Source: an uncultured Endomicrobiia bacterium (GTDB taxonomy: Bacteria > Elusimicrobiota > Endomicrobiia > DTEH01). From it: a stretch of DNA of 57,341 nucleotides. Below are positions 8,933 to 16,434 of this stretch, in pieces. Position 1 is the stretch's first letter, and every line of letters begins with the position of its first letter. The notes beneath the pieces were generated by a model. It ran no database searches and was not told the DNA's origin. It saw nothing but the letters and a program-made list of their open reading frames with translations. A program made the position numbers and the translations under genes. The DNA is taken from contig CALDDQ010000023.1 in NCBI GenBank assembly GCA_937936785.1, positions 1-57,341 of the forward strand. The letters are read 5' to 3'.

Positions 8933-8976
8933 AAAGAGGTGATTACAAATGTTTGTAATCACCTCTTTCTTTTTTT
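8933..8976 (+). terminator. Rho-independent terminator after the pilin gene
   Basis: A 17-bp perfect inverted repeat (8933-8949 with 8952-8968, stem centred on GAGGTGATTACAAA) is closed by a minimal loop and followed by CTTTTTTTT. It begins 29 bp after the pilin stop. It separates the pilin transcript from the prepilin peptidase gene. Confidence 0.93.
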
Positions 8977-9006
8977 ATATAAAATAAAATTAGTAGCAAA
9001 TATTGG

Positions 9007-9034
9007 TTTAGTATTATCACGAATCTTATATAAT
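9007..9034 (+). promoter_or_regulatory. Possible promoter for the prepilin peptidase gene
   Basis: TTTAGT (9007-9012), a 16-bp spacer and a perfect TATAAT (9029-9034) lie between the pilin terminator and the ATG at 9051. The -35 match is weak, but a separate promoter is expected because the terminator isolates this gene. Confidence 0.35.
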
Positions 9035-9050
9035 AAATTTTTAATGTGTT

Positions 9051-9806
9051 ATGTTAATATTTTTTTTTGTTTTAGGCACAGTTTTTGGTAGTTTTGGTAA
9101 TGTACTAATTTATAGGTTACCTTTAAATCAATCTATTTTATTTCCATTTTCTTTTTGTCCTAACTGTAAGGAACATATAAAGTGGTATTATAATATTCCA
9201 GTTATAAGTTTTTTTATTTTGTCAGGCAAATGTAAAAGTTGTGGTCAAAAGATTAGTTTTATATATCCTTTTGTAGAATTTGTTTGTGGTCTAATGGCAG
9301 TTTTGTTGTTTTTTAAGTTTGAAAATTATGTTTATACAATGATTTTTTTTAATTTAAGTTTTGTCCTTTTTGTTATAGCAGTAATTGATTATAAAACGAT
9401 GGAAGTTCCTGATGTGCTTTCTAATTATTTGATAATTTCAGGTTGTTTAGTGTCAATTATAAATCCAGTTTTTGGAGATAATTTGGTAAACAAAGTTATG
9501 AATTCTTTATTAGGTGGTATGGTGGGATATGGTGTGATTTTTTTAATAGAACATATCGGAAATAAAATATTTAAAAAACCAGCAATAGGTTATGCTGATG
9601 TAAAAATTTTTGCTGCAATTGGGTTATATCTTGGGTATTTAGCAATATTTAAAATTTTATTTTTTGCTTCAGTGATAGCAACTATATATGTGTTATTTTT
9701 GTCTTTTAAAAGTAAAGAAAATATTTTTGGCAAATATATACCTTTTGCACCATTTATTTTTTTAGGAACATTTGGATATATTATTTTTTATTTAAATGTT
9801 AAATGA
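9051..9806 (+). CDS. pilD: Prepilin peptidase / N-methyltransferase, GspO/PilD family
   Basis: The product is a 251-residue inner-membrane enzyme that cleaves the leader of type IV prepilins and methylates the new N-terminal Phe. Visible family marks are the N-terminal GSFGNVLIYRLP segment, the zinc-type cysteine pairs CPNCKEHIKWYYNIP and CKSCGQKISFIYP, and the two aspartates of the aspartyl-protease active site (VIDYKTMEVPD near residue 118 and GYADVK near residue 183). About seven further hydrophobic segments follow. The usual SFLNVVIYRLP here reads SFGNVLIYRLP, a mild variant. The downstream gene starts within its stop codon (ATGA overlap), so the pair is cotranscribed and coupled. The pilin at 8430 is the obvious local substrate. 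Confidence 0.93.
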   Translation: MLIFFFVLGTVFGSFGNVLIYRLPLNQSILFPFSFCPNCKEHIKWYYNIPVISFFILSGKCKSCGQKISFIYPFVEFVCGLMAVLLFFKFENYVYTMIFFNLSFVLFVIAVIDYKTMEVPDVLSNYLIISGCLVSIINPVFGDNLVNKVMNSLLGGMVGYGVIFLIEHIGNKIFKKPAIGYADVKIFAAIGLYLGYLAIFKILFFASVIATIYVLFLSFKSKENIFGKYIPFAPFIFLGTFGYIIFYLNVK

Positions 9807-11512
9807 ACAAAAAAAAGATTTTTGCTACGAGTTTAGCTGTTGTGTTGTTGGTATCAATAAATTTTTTTCAAGCAATAAAAAATGATTTTGTTAATTATGA
9901 TGACGAGATTCTTGTCGTAAGAAATGATAATATAAAAGTTTTTTCATTTCAAAGTATAAAAAATTTTTTTATTTATCCATATCAAGGGCTATATCATCCA
10001 ATAGTGTTGTTATCTTATGCAGTGGAATACAAACTTTTTGGTTTAAATCCTGCGATTTTTCATTTAAATAATGTAATACTTCATTTGTTTAACTGTTTTT
10101 TTGTTTTTTATATATTTTATTTGTTAGAAAAAAATTTTGTGATATCATTTTTTGTATCAATATTGTTTGGAATACATCCTTTACAAGTAGAACCTGTAGT
10201 ATGGATTTCTGCACGCAAGGATGTTTTATATGCATTTTTTTATTTAATATCTATAATAAGTTATATACATTATATTAGAAAAAATGAAAAAAAATTTTAT
10301 CATATTTCAATTGTTATGTTTTTGTTATCTTTAATGTCAAAAGTTATGGCTGTGAGTTTACCGTTGGTGTTATTGTTGATAGATTATGTGTTTTTAAAAG
10401 AGGAAATTATAAAAAAATATTATAAAAATTTTTCAAACAAAGATTTTTTGATAAAATGTGTTACTAAAAAAATACCATTTTTTATAGGTTCAATTTTTTT
10501 TAGTATTATAGGATTTTTTATTCATTTTCCTATAGAACAAGTTGTTGTTGATAATAGAATTTCATTTTTATCCGGAATATACAATGCAAGTTATGGTATA
10601 ATATTGTATATAAAAAACATTTTTTATCCTACAAAACTATCTGTTTTATATCCTACATTTGAAAAAGTTGTTATACAAAATTGGTTTTGGTGGTTTTCTG
10701 TGGTAATATTTGTAGTTATAGGTATTTTTTTAGTTTTAGTAGAAAATAAAAAAGTATTATTTGGTATTATATTTTTTGTTATCACAATATTTCCAGTATT
10801 AAATTTTATTCCAATAGGTTTAGGCGTACCATCAGATAGATATGTGTATATATCATCATTAGGGATATTTTATTTAGGTGCATTGTTATGGAATTTTTTT
10901 ATACAAAAATATAATAGATATGATAAATATTTTTATATATTATTTGTGTTTATAATAATTTTGTTATCAAATACAACTTTTAACAGAATATTAGTTTGGC
11001 GAGATAGCATATTTTTATGGAGTGATGTGATAAAAAAATATCCTTTAGAAAATAGAGCATATAGCAATCGTGCAATGATATATTTTAGAAAAAAGATGTA
11101 TAATGAAGCGATAAAAGATTATACAAAAGCAATTAAATTAAAACCTAATTCCGCAAATTATTATTATGATAGAGGACTTTTATATTTTAATATTCAAGAA
11201 TATGAAAAATCTTTAAAAGACTATACAAGAGCGATTGAACTTAATGATAAATATTTAGAAGCATATAATAATCGTGGGAATGTTTATTTTGTAAAGAAAA
11301 AGTTTGACGAAGCGATAAATGATTATAATAAAGTTTTGAGTATAAATCCTGATTTTATAAATTGCAGGAATAACCGTGGTTTAGCATATTTTTATAAAAA
11401 AGAATACAAAAAATCTTATGATGATTTTATGTATATTTTGAACAAAGGGTATAAAGTAAACGACAAGTTGTTGTTAGAAATTAGAGAAAAAATAAATGAA
11501 AAAAAGTTATGA
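9803..11512 (+). CDS. TMTC-like polytopic membrane protein (putative O-glycosyltransferase) with C-terminal TPRs
   Basis: The protein has 569 residues. The first ~400 hold about ten hydrophobic segments. An early NYDDEILVVRND motif and HPIVLLSYAVEY, HLNNVILHLFNC and HPLQVEPVVWISARKDV motifs match the DUF1736/TMTC and GT39/GT83-like family, which uses lipid-linked sugars at the outer face of the membrane. Residues ~415-565 contain four TPR units (for example AYSNRAMIYFRKKMYNEAIK). It overlaps pilD by 4 nt. Glycosylation of pilin or another exported protein is a reasonable guess from this coupling but is not shown. The following gene starts 17 nt before its stop. Confidence 0.75.
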   Translation: MNKKKIFATSLAVVLLVSINFFQAIKNDFVNYDDEILVVRNDNIKVFSFQSIKNFFIYPYQGLYHPIVLLSYAVEYKLFGLNPAIFHLNNVILHLFNCFFVFYIFYLLEKNFVISFFVSILFGIHPLQVEPVVWISARKDVLYAFFYLISIISYIHYIRKNEKKFYHISIVMFLLSLMSKVMAVSLPLVLLLIDYVFLKEEIIKKYYKNFSNKDFLIKCVTKKIPFFIGSIFFSIIGFFIHFPIEQVVVDNRISFLSGIYNASYGIILYIKNIFYPTKLSVLYPTFEKVVIQNWFWWFSVVIFVVIGIFLVLVENKKVLFGIIFFVITIFPVLNFIPIGLGVPSDRYVYISSLGIFYLGALLWNFFIQKYNRYDKYFYILFVFIIILLSNTTFNRILVWRDSIFLWSDVIKKYPLENRAYSNRAMIYFRKKMYNEAIKDYTKAIKLKPNSANYYYDRGLLYFNIQEYEKSLKDYTRAIELNDKYLEAYNNRGNVYFVKKKFDEAINDYNKVLSINPDFINCRNNRGLAYFYKKEYKKSYDDFMYILNKGYKVNDKLLLEIREKINEKKL

Positions 11513-12749
11513 TATAATAATTGTTGGAGGAGGTAGCAGTGCAGGGTTTTTTTTAAGTTTTTTAAAAGATAAAAAATTTTTTAACAAACCAGGTATTTTA
11601 ATAATAGAAAAAATGTCTAAACCGTTCAAAAAAATTCGTGCTAGTGGTAATGGAAGATGTAATTATTCAAATTTAAATTTTAGTAAAGAAGATTATTATT
11701 CTTTTTCCGCAAGTGATAGTTGGAAAAGTTTTATGTTTGAAAAAATAAATGGGTTTGATTTAAAAAAATATCTTTTAGATCAAGGGATACCTTATAAATA
11801 TGATGAGTATGGAAGAGTTTTTCCATACACAAATTCTTCTCTAACAATAGAAAATTATTTTAATATTTGTATTAAGGATTTAGGAGTAGAACTTGTTTGT
11901 GATAGTGAAGTTAAAGAAGTATTTCAAAATAATGATAAAGATTATGTTGTTAAGATTTATGATAAAAATAACAATGTTACAATAATTGTTAGAACTAAAA
12001 CAATAATATTTGCAAGTGGTGGTTGTTCATATCCACAGTTAGGCACAGATGGTTCTTCTTTTAATATTTTAAAAAAGATAGGACATAAAATAACAAAAAC
12101 AGTTGCTGGGATTGTCGCGTTAGAAACAGAAGAAAAATTTTTTTCCTCTATTAAAGGGACAAAAATTGATTGTGGGATAAAATATAAAAATTTTTATAGA
12201 ACGGGTGAATTGTTGTTTACTGATTATGGAATTTCCGGACCTAATGTTTTATATGTTAGTAATTTAGTATCAATGGAATTAACAAAAGGTAAAGTTGTTT
12301 TGAACATAGATTTTTTACCACAGAAATATCTTACTTTACAGTATTATAAAAATTTGTTTAAGAACAAGAATGATACTTTAGAGAAAATTTTTAATGGAAG
12401 TTTAAATCTTAATTTTATAAAATTATTTGTTAATAAAGTTTTGTGTAAAAATTATACTTTAAAAGATAAAATTAATGATAAAATATTAGAGAAAATTTAT
12501 ATTAATCTTAAAAATTATAATACAACAATTATTGGAACAAGAACATACGAAGAGTCACAAGTGACTATTGGCGGAGTAAATTGTAACGAAATAGATCCTG
12601 TTAATTTGGAGTCTAAAATAAGTAAGAATTTATTTTTTATGGGAGAAATTATAGATTATACAGGAGGTTGTGGTGGGTATAACTTACATTTTTGTTCTGT
12701 TTGTGGTAAAATTTTAGCTGAAGAAATGTTTAAAAAATTTAATAATTAA
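11496..12749 (+). CDS. NAD(P)/FAD-dependent oxidoreductase, HI0933/BaiN (YhiN) family
   Basis: The protein has 417 residues. It opens with a Rossmann FAD-binding motif DIIIVGGGSSAGF and contains the family signature KKIRASGNGRCNYSN near residue 47. A second nucleotide-related segment, TIIFASGGCSYPQLGTDGSS, follows. The C-terminal ETG-type segment FFMGEIIDYTGGCGGYNLHF is diagnostic for this flavoprotein family. Members are cytoplasmic flavin oxidoreductases of mostly unknown substrate; BaiN in gut clostridia was linked to bile acid reduction, which need not apply here. The gene overlaps the 3' end of the TMTC-like gene by 17 nt, so it is part of the same transcript, but a functional link to pili is not evident. 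Confidence 0.9.
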   Translation: MKKSYDIIIVGGGSSAGFFLSFLKDKKFFNKPGILIIEKMSKPFKKIRASGNGRCNYSNLNFSKEDYYSFSASDSWKSFMFEKINGFDLKKYLLDQGIPYKYDEYGRVFPYTNSSLTIENYFNICIKDLGVELVCDSEVKEVFQNNDKDYVVKIYDKNNNVTIIVRTKTIIFASGGCSYPQLGTDGSSFNILKKIGHKITKTVAGIVALETEEKFFSSIKGTKIDCGIKYKNFYRTGELLFTDYGISGPNVLYVSNLVSMELTKGKVVLNIDFLPQKYLTLQYYKNLFKNKNDTLEKIFNGSLNLNFIKLFVNKVLCKNYTLKDKINDKILEKIYINLKNYNTTIIGTRTYEESQVTIGGVNCNEIDPVNLESKISKNLFFMGEIIDYTGGCGGYNLHFCSVCGKILAEEMFKKFNN

Positions 12750-12761
12750 AAAGGTGAATAT

Positions 12762-13670
12762 ATGGATAATGGTTCAATGGATTTGATAAAATTTAATTTT
12801 ACATCTATATTAGGTTGGTCTGTAAGTAGGTATGATAAATTTTCTATGTGCAAACGAGCGTATTATTATGATTATTATAGCAAAAATGAACCAATTGAGT
12901 TAAGAAACAAAATTGAAAAATTAAAGAAACTTACTTCCATATCTTTAGAACAAGGAAATATTGTTCATGATGTTATAAAGATTTTGTTAGAACGTCTTTT
13001 AAAGACAGAAAGACCTGTTGATGAAGAAAAATTTTTTAATTTCACAAGACGTAAAACTAATGAGTATATTAATAAAAAGGATTTTATAGAAACATATTAT
13101 AATAAGATAGAAAAAATTGATGAAGAAAAAATTTATACTGAAGTAGAAAAATATTTAAAAAATTTTTTATCTTCAGAAAGATACCAATGGATACTATCAA
13201 AAGCAGTAAAAAACAAAAACAAATGGATAATAGAACCGCCAGGGTTTGGTGAGACAAGGATTGGTGATTTAAAAGCGTATTGTAAGGTAGATTTTTTGTT
13301 TCCTGTAGAAGATGAAATTTATATTTTAGATTGGAAAACAGGTCGGCGTGATGAAAAAAAACATAGAAAACAGTTATTGGGATATTCTCTGTGGGTAAAT
13401 TTTCATTTTAAAAAAGAACCAGAAAAAATTTTCCCAATAGTAGCTTATATGCAACCGGTATATAATGAGTTTAAGATAGAATTGAACGAGTTTGATTTGC
13501 AAGAGTTTGTTACAATAGTAGAAAAAGAAACTCAAGAATTATATTCAATGTGTAAAAACATAGAACAAAATATTCCCAAGGATAAAGAAGAGTTTGAAAA
13601 AACAACTAATAATAAAATTTGTTTGTTTTGTAATTACCGAGAACTTTGCTATGATAAAAATATTAGTTAA
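12762..13670 (+). CDS. PD-(D/E)XK nuclease superfamily protein with Cas4/AddB-type cysteines
   Basis: The protein has 302 residues, preceded by an AAGGTGA ribosome-binding site. The RecB-like nuclease signature is present: GNIVHDVI (His of motif I), KVDFLF (Asp), ILDWKTGRRDE (D-x-K motif) and KQLLGYSLW (Gln/Tyr motif). One Cys near the N-terminus (SMCKRAYYYDY) and three near the C-terminus (ICLFCNYRELC) match the four-cysteine 4Fe-4S arrangement of Cas4, AddB and PDDEXK_1 proteins. No cas gene, CRISPR array, helicase or addA gene is nearby. DNA repair or recombination end-processing is more likely than CRISPR adaptation. The substrate is unknown. Confidence 0.82.
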   Translation: MDNGSMDLIKFNFTSILGWSVSRYDKFSMCKRAYYYDYYSKNEPIELRNKIEKLKKLTSISLEQGNIVHDVIKILLERLLKTERPVDEEKFFNFTRRKTNEYINKKDFIETYYNKIEKIDEEKIYTEVEKYLKNFLSSERYQWILSKAVKNKNKWIIEPPGFGETRIGDLKAYCKVDFLFPVEDEIYILDWKTGRRDEKKHRKQLLGYSLWVNFHFKKEPEKIFPIVAYMQPVYNEFKIELNEFDLQEFVTIVEKETQELYSMCKNIEQNIPKDKEEFEKTTNNKICLFCNYRELCYDKNIS

Positions 13671-13722
13671 ATATAAATTCTATGTTGCAAAAAAGGTTTG
13701 TTTTTTATAGAAAAGTAAACCT

Positions 13723-14586
13723 ATGAAAACAGGTATTGCAACAGGTATATTTGACCGCAATAAAATATCTTTAGAAGAAGCGTTAGCAATTATAAAACAA
13801 GTCGAGATAGAATATATAGAGTTATGGACAGTTTTTTATGGTGCAAAACCATTTTTTGCCTGGAAAGAAAAAAGTATAGTAGATAAAGTATCTAAATTTT
13901 GTGCAATAAATAATATTAAAATCCATTCTATTCATGCTCCATTTTCTTTTGAATACGAACTTGCTTCTTTAGATTGTGGAATAAGAACCAAAGTTATACA
14001 AGATATTAAAGAAGTTGTTGATGTTGCAAATGATTTAGGAACAAAAGTTGTGGTAGTTCATCCTGCGTCAAAACCTGATTCAAACAAAAATAATTTGTCA
14101 AAAGAAGAATATGAATTAAAATTTTCGTTTATAAAAGATGGGCTAAAAGAGATTGTGGAGTATATAATAAAAAAAAAATATAATGTTAAAATTGCGTTAG
14201 AAAACCAGTTGCCACACATAATGTGTTCTACTACGGAAGAATTGTTGGATTTAATCAATTCGTTAGACAAAAATATTGTTGGGGTTTGTTTAGATACTGG
14301 TCATGCAGAATTGTTTAATATTACTAACAGTTTGTGTGATATGATGGAAAAATTAAAAAATTATTTGTTAAATGTTCATGTTTCTGATACAAATGGAAAA
14401 AACGATGAACATTTGTTGTTCGGAGAAGGAAGAATAAGGTGGTATAATGTAGCAAAAATATTACAATCAATAAATTATCAAAATCCGTTTATGATAGAGA
14501 TATTGTCATTGCTAAAAGATACTGATATAAAAGTAACATTGTTAGAAGCAAAAAAAAGAGTTAAAACTTTGTTTAAAGATTGGTGA
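13723..14586 (+). CDS. Sugar phosphate isomerase/epimerase family TIM-barrel protein
   Basis: The protein has 287 residues with the AP-endonuclease-2/xylose-isomerase-like barrel. Metal-binding positions expected for the family are visible: His in KIHSIHAPF, Glu in KIALENQLP, Asp-x-x-His in VCLDTGHAE, His in LNVHVSDTNG and the final Glu in PFMIEIL. The segment after LNVHVSDTNGKNDEH (LLFGEGRIRW) is common in family members that act on small sugars or sugar acids. Substrate specificity cannot be read from sequence. It lies 52 nt after the nuclease gene and 4 nt before hisS, in a mixed housekeeping operon. Confidence 0.82.
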   Translation: MKTGIATGIFDRNKISLEEALAIIKQVEIEYIELWTVFYGAKPFFAWKEKSIVDKVSKFCAINNIKIHSIHAPFSFEYELASLDCGIRTKVIQDIKEVVDVANDLGTKVVVVHPASKPDSNKNNLSKEEYELKFSFIKDGLKEIVEYIIKKKYNVKIALENQLPHIMCSTTEELLDLINSLDKNIVGVCLDTGHAELFNITNSLCDMMEKLKNYLLNVHVSDTNGKNDEHLLFGEGRIRWYNVAKILQSINYQNPFMIEILSLLKDTDIKVTLLEAKKRVKTLFKDW

Positions 14587-14590
14587 TTTT

Positions 14591-15820
14591 ATGGATACAA
14601 TAAAATCTGTCCGAGGTGTTAGAGATATAATAGATGTTGAAGCAAAAAAATTAAGGTTTGTAGAAGGTATATGCAGAGAAACAGCGATTAGGTATGGATT
14701 TAAAGAAATAGTTTTACCAACGTTTGAAGATATAAAATTATATACTAAAGGTGTGGGTGATACTACGGATATTGTTCAAAAACAGATGTATGAGTTTGAG
14801 GACAAAAAAGGTAGAAAACTTGTTTTAAGACCAGAAGGAACTGCTGGAATAGTTAGAGTTTTTAATGAACATAATTTAAAAGAAAAGTTTTCGTTGAAAC
14901 GTTTTTTTTATTTTGGTTCTATGTTTAGATATGAACGTCCACAGAAAGGTAGATATAGAGAATTCTATCAGTTTGGTACAGAGATATTTTCTGAAGAATC
15001 GCCTGCTGCAGATTTGGTTTTAATAAAAAGTATAATTGAAGTATTTGAGAGACTAAATATTAACACAGAACTTTGTATAAACAGTGTTGGATGTAAAGAT
15101 TGTAGAATTAGTTATAAACAAAAACTTATTGACGCTTTGGAAAAAGAAATTTTATGTGATGATTGTAAATTGAGAATTGAAAAAAATCCGTTACGAATAT
15201 TGGATTGTAAAACAGATTCTGAAAAAATTAAAAATGTACCTAATATCATTGAAAGTTTGTGTGATAAATGTTTAGAAGATTATAATAATATAAAATCTCT
15301 ATTAAAAGACCAGGAAATAAATTATTTTGAAGACAAGATGTTAGTAAGAGGGTTAGATTATTACACAGGTTTTGTTTTTGAATTTAAAAGTAAAAGTTTA
15401 GATGCTGCTCAAAATACAGTTTGTGCTGGTGGTAGATATGATAATTTAGTTAACGATTTAGGAGGACAGGACATTTGTGCATGTGGATGTGCGTTTGGGA
15501 TTGATAGAATAATGGAAGTTATAAATTCAACTATTTTTCAAGTAGAAAAAAATAATAAAGTTGGGGTTGGAATTGTTTCGAACGAATATTTAAATTTTGC
15601 ACTGAAAGTAGTTGACAAAATAAAAAATTGTGTTGTAGTGGGACCTTTTAGTAATAGAAGTTTGAAATCGCAAATGAGATGTTTTGATAACGAAAAATGT
15701 GGTTATGTAATAATTGTAGGCAAAGAAAGTTTAAATAATGATATAATAGTAAAAAATTTGGAAAAAAATTCTCAACATATAATAAACATTGAAAAAATAA
15801 AAGAGGAAATTAACATATGA
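14591..15820 (+). CDS. hisS: Histidyl-tRNA synthetase
   Basis: This is a 409-residue class II aminoacyl-tRNA synthetase that charges tRNA-His. The opening SVRGVRDI, motif 1-like RYGFKEIVLPTFED, LVLRPEGTAGIVR, motif 2 MFRYERPQKGRYREFYQFG, the histidine-binding signature LVRGLDYYTGFVFEF and motif 3 CAFGIDRIM are all present. The C-terminal anticodon-binding domain runs from about residue 325 (KVGVGIVSNEYL). The family usually has GLER in motif 3, here GIDR, which occurs in other hisS genes. A GGTGA ribosome-binding site overlaps the end of the upstream gene. The next gene starts within its stop codon. Confidence 0.96.
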   Translation: MDTIKSVRGVRDIIDVEAKKLRFVEGICRETAIRYGFKEIVLPTFEDIKLYTKGVGDTTDIVQKQMYEFEDKKGRKLVLRPEGTAGIVRVFNEHNLKEKFSLKRFFYFGSMFRYERPQKGRYREFYQFGTEIFSEESPAADLVLIKSIIEVFERLNINTELCINSVGCKDCRISYKQKLIDALEKEILCDDCKLRIEKNPLRILDCKTDSEKIKNVPNIIESLCDKCLEDYNNIKSLLKDQEINYFEDKMLVRGLDYYTGFVFEFKSKSLDAAQNTVCAGGRYDNLVNDLGGQDICACGCAFGIDRIMEVINSTIFQVEKNNKVGVGIVSNEYLNFALKVVDKIKNCVVVGPFSNRSLKSQMRCFDNEKCGYVIIVGKESLNNDIIVKNLEKNSQHIINIEKIKEEINI

Positions 15821-16428
15821 TAAAAATAAAAAAGATATTTGTTTTAATACTAATTACTTTTTTTACATTTTATAGTAATATAGTTTTTTCACAACAGGAC
15901 CCAAATGTAAATTTTTCTACACAAACAATTGTGGCAGAAAAATTAAAGGTTGGATTTGATATTGATGATACATTGCTTTTTTCATCACCCAACTTTGAAC
16001 GAGCATTTAATTCTTCAGTAGAACCATATTCAAAAGAGTTTTGGATAATGGTTAACAAAAATGATCGTAAATATTCAAAGATTAAACCTACAGTGAAAAA
16101 AATTGTTGATAGACATTTAAAAAATGGAGATGAAGTTTATGTAATAACTGCCCGGGAACCGTATGGTGGTGAGTATCTAAAAAATTATATTTCAAAAACG
16201 TTTAATGTGCCTAAAAAAAATGTTTATTTTGTTCCTAATAATAAAACAGAAAAAATAAAAATTTTAGAATTGAACATTTATTATGGTGATTCTGATTCTG
16301 ATATGCGAGCAGCGATTGATGCAGGTGCGGTTCCTATAAGAATTTTAAGATCAAAAGAATCTTCATATAAAAAAAGTTATAATGTAGGAAGTTTTGGTGA
16401 AGAAATTATAGAAAATTCAGAGTGGTAG
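15817..16428 (+). CDS. aphA: Class B acid phosphatase, AphA-like (HAD superfamily)
   Basis: The protein has 203 residues. A signal peptide (~1-25, ending VFS/QQD) sends it to the periplasm. HAD motif I reads GFDIDDTLLFSSPNFERAF, with the two catalytic Asp residues. Motif II is VITAREP and the late motif is YYGDSDSDMRAAIDAGAVP. The ending IRILRSKESSYK and GSFGEEIIENSEW matches enterobacterial AphA closely. Class B enzymes release phosphate from nucleotides and other phosphomonoesters. It overlaps hisS by 4 nt (ATGA). It is shorter than E. coli AphA (237 residues) because the segment between signal peptide and motif I is short. Confidence 0.9.
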   Translation: MIKIKKIFVLILITFFTFYSNIVFSQQDPNVNFSTQTIVAEKLKVGFDIDDTLLFSSPNFERAFNSSVEPYSKEFWIMVNKNDRKYSKIKPTVKKIVDRHLKNGDEVYVITAREPYGGEYLKNYISKTFNVPKKNVYFVPNNKTEKIKILELNIYYGDSDSDMRAAIDAGAVPIRILRSKESSYKKSYNVGSFGEEIIENSEW

Positions 16429-16434
16429 AATATT

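Noticed and set aside
8888-9091. Open frame of 67 codons after the pilin gene
   Set aside because: It runs through the terminator hairpin, has no ribosome-binding site and overlaps the pilD start in another frame.
12762-13670. Cas4 of a CRISPR system
   Set aside because: No repeats, spacers or other cas genes on either strand in the window.
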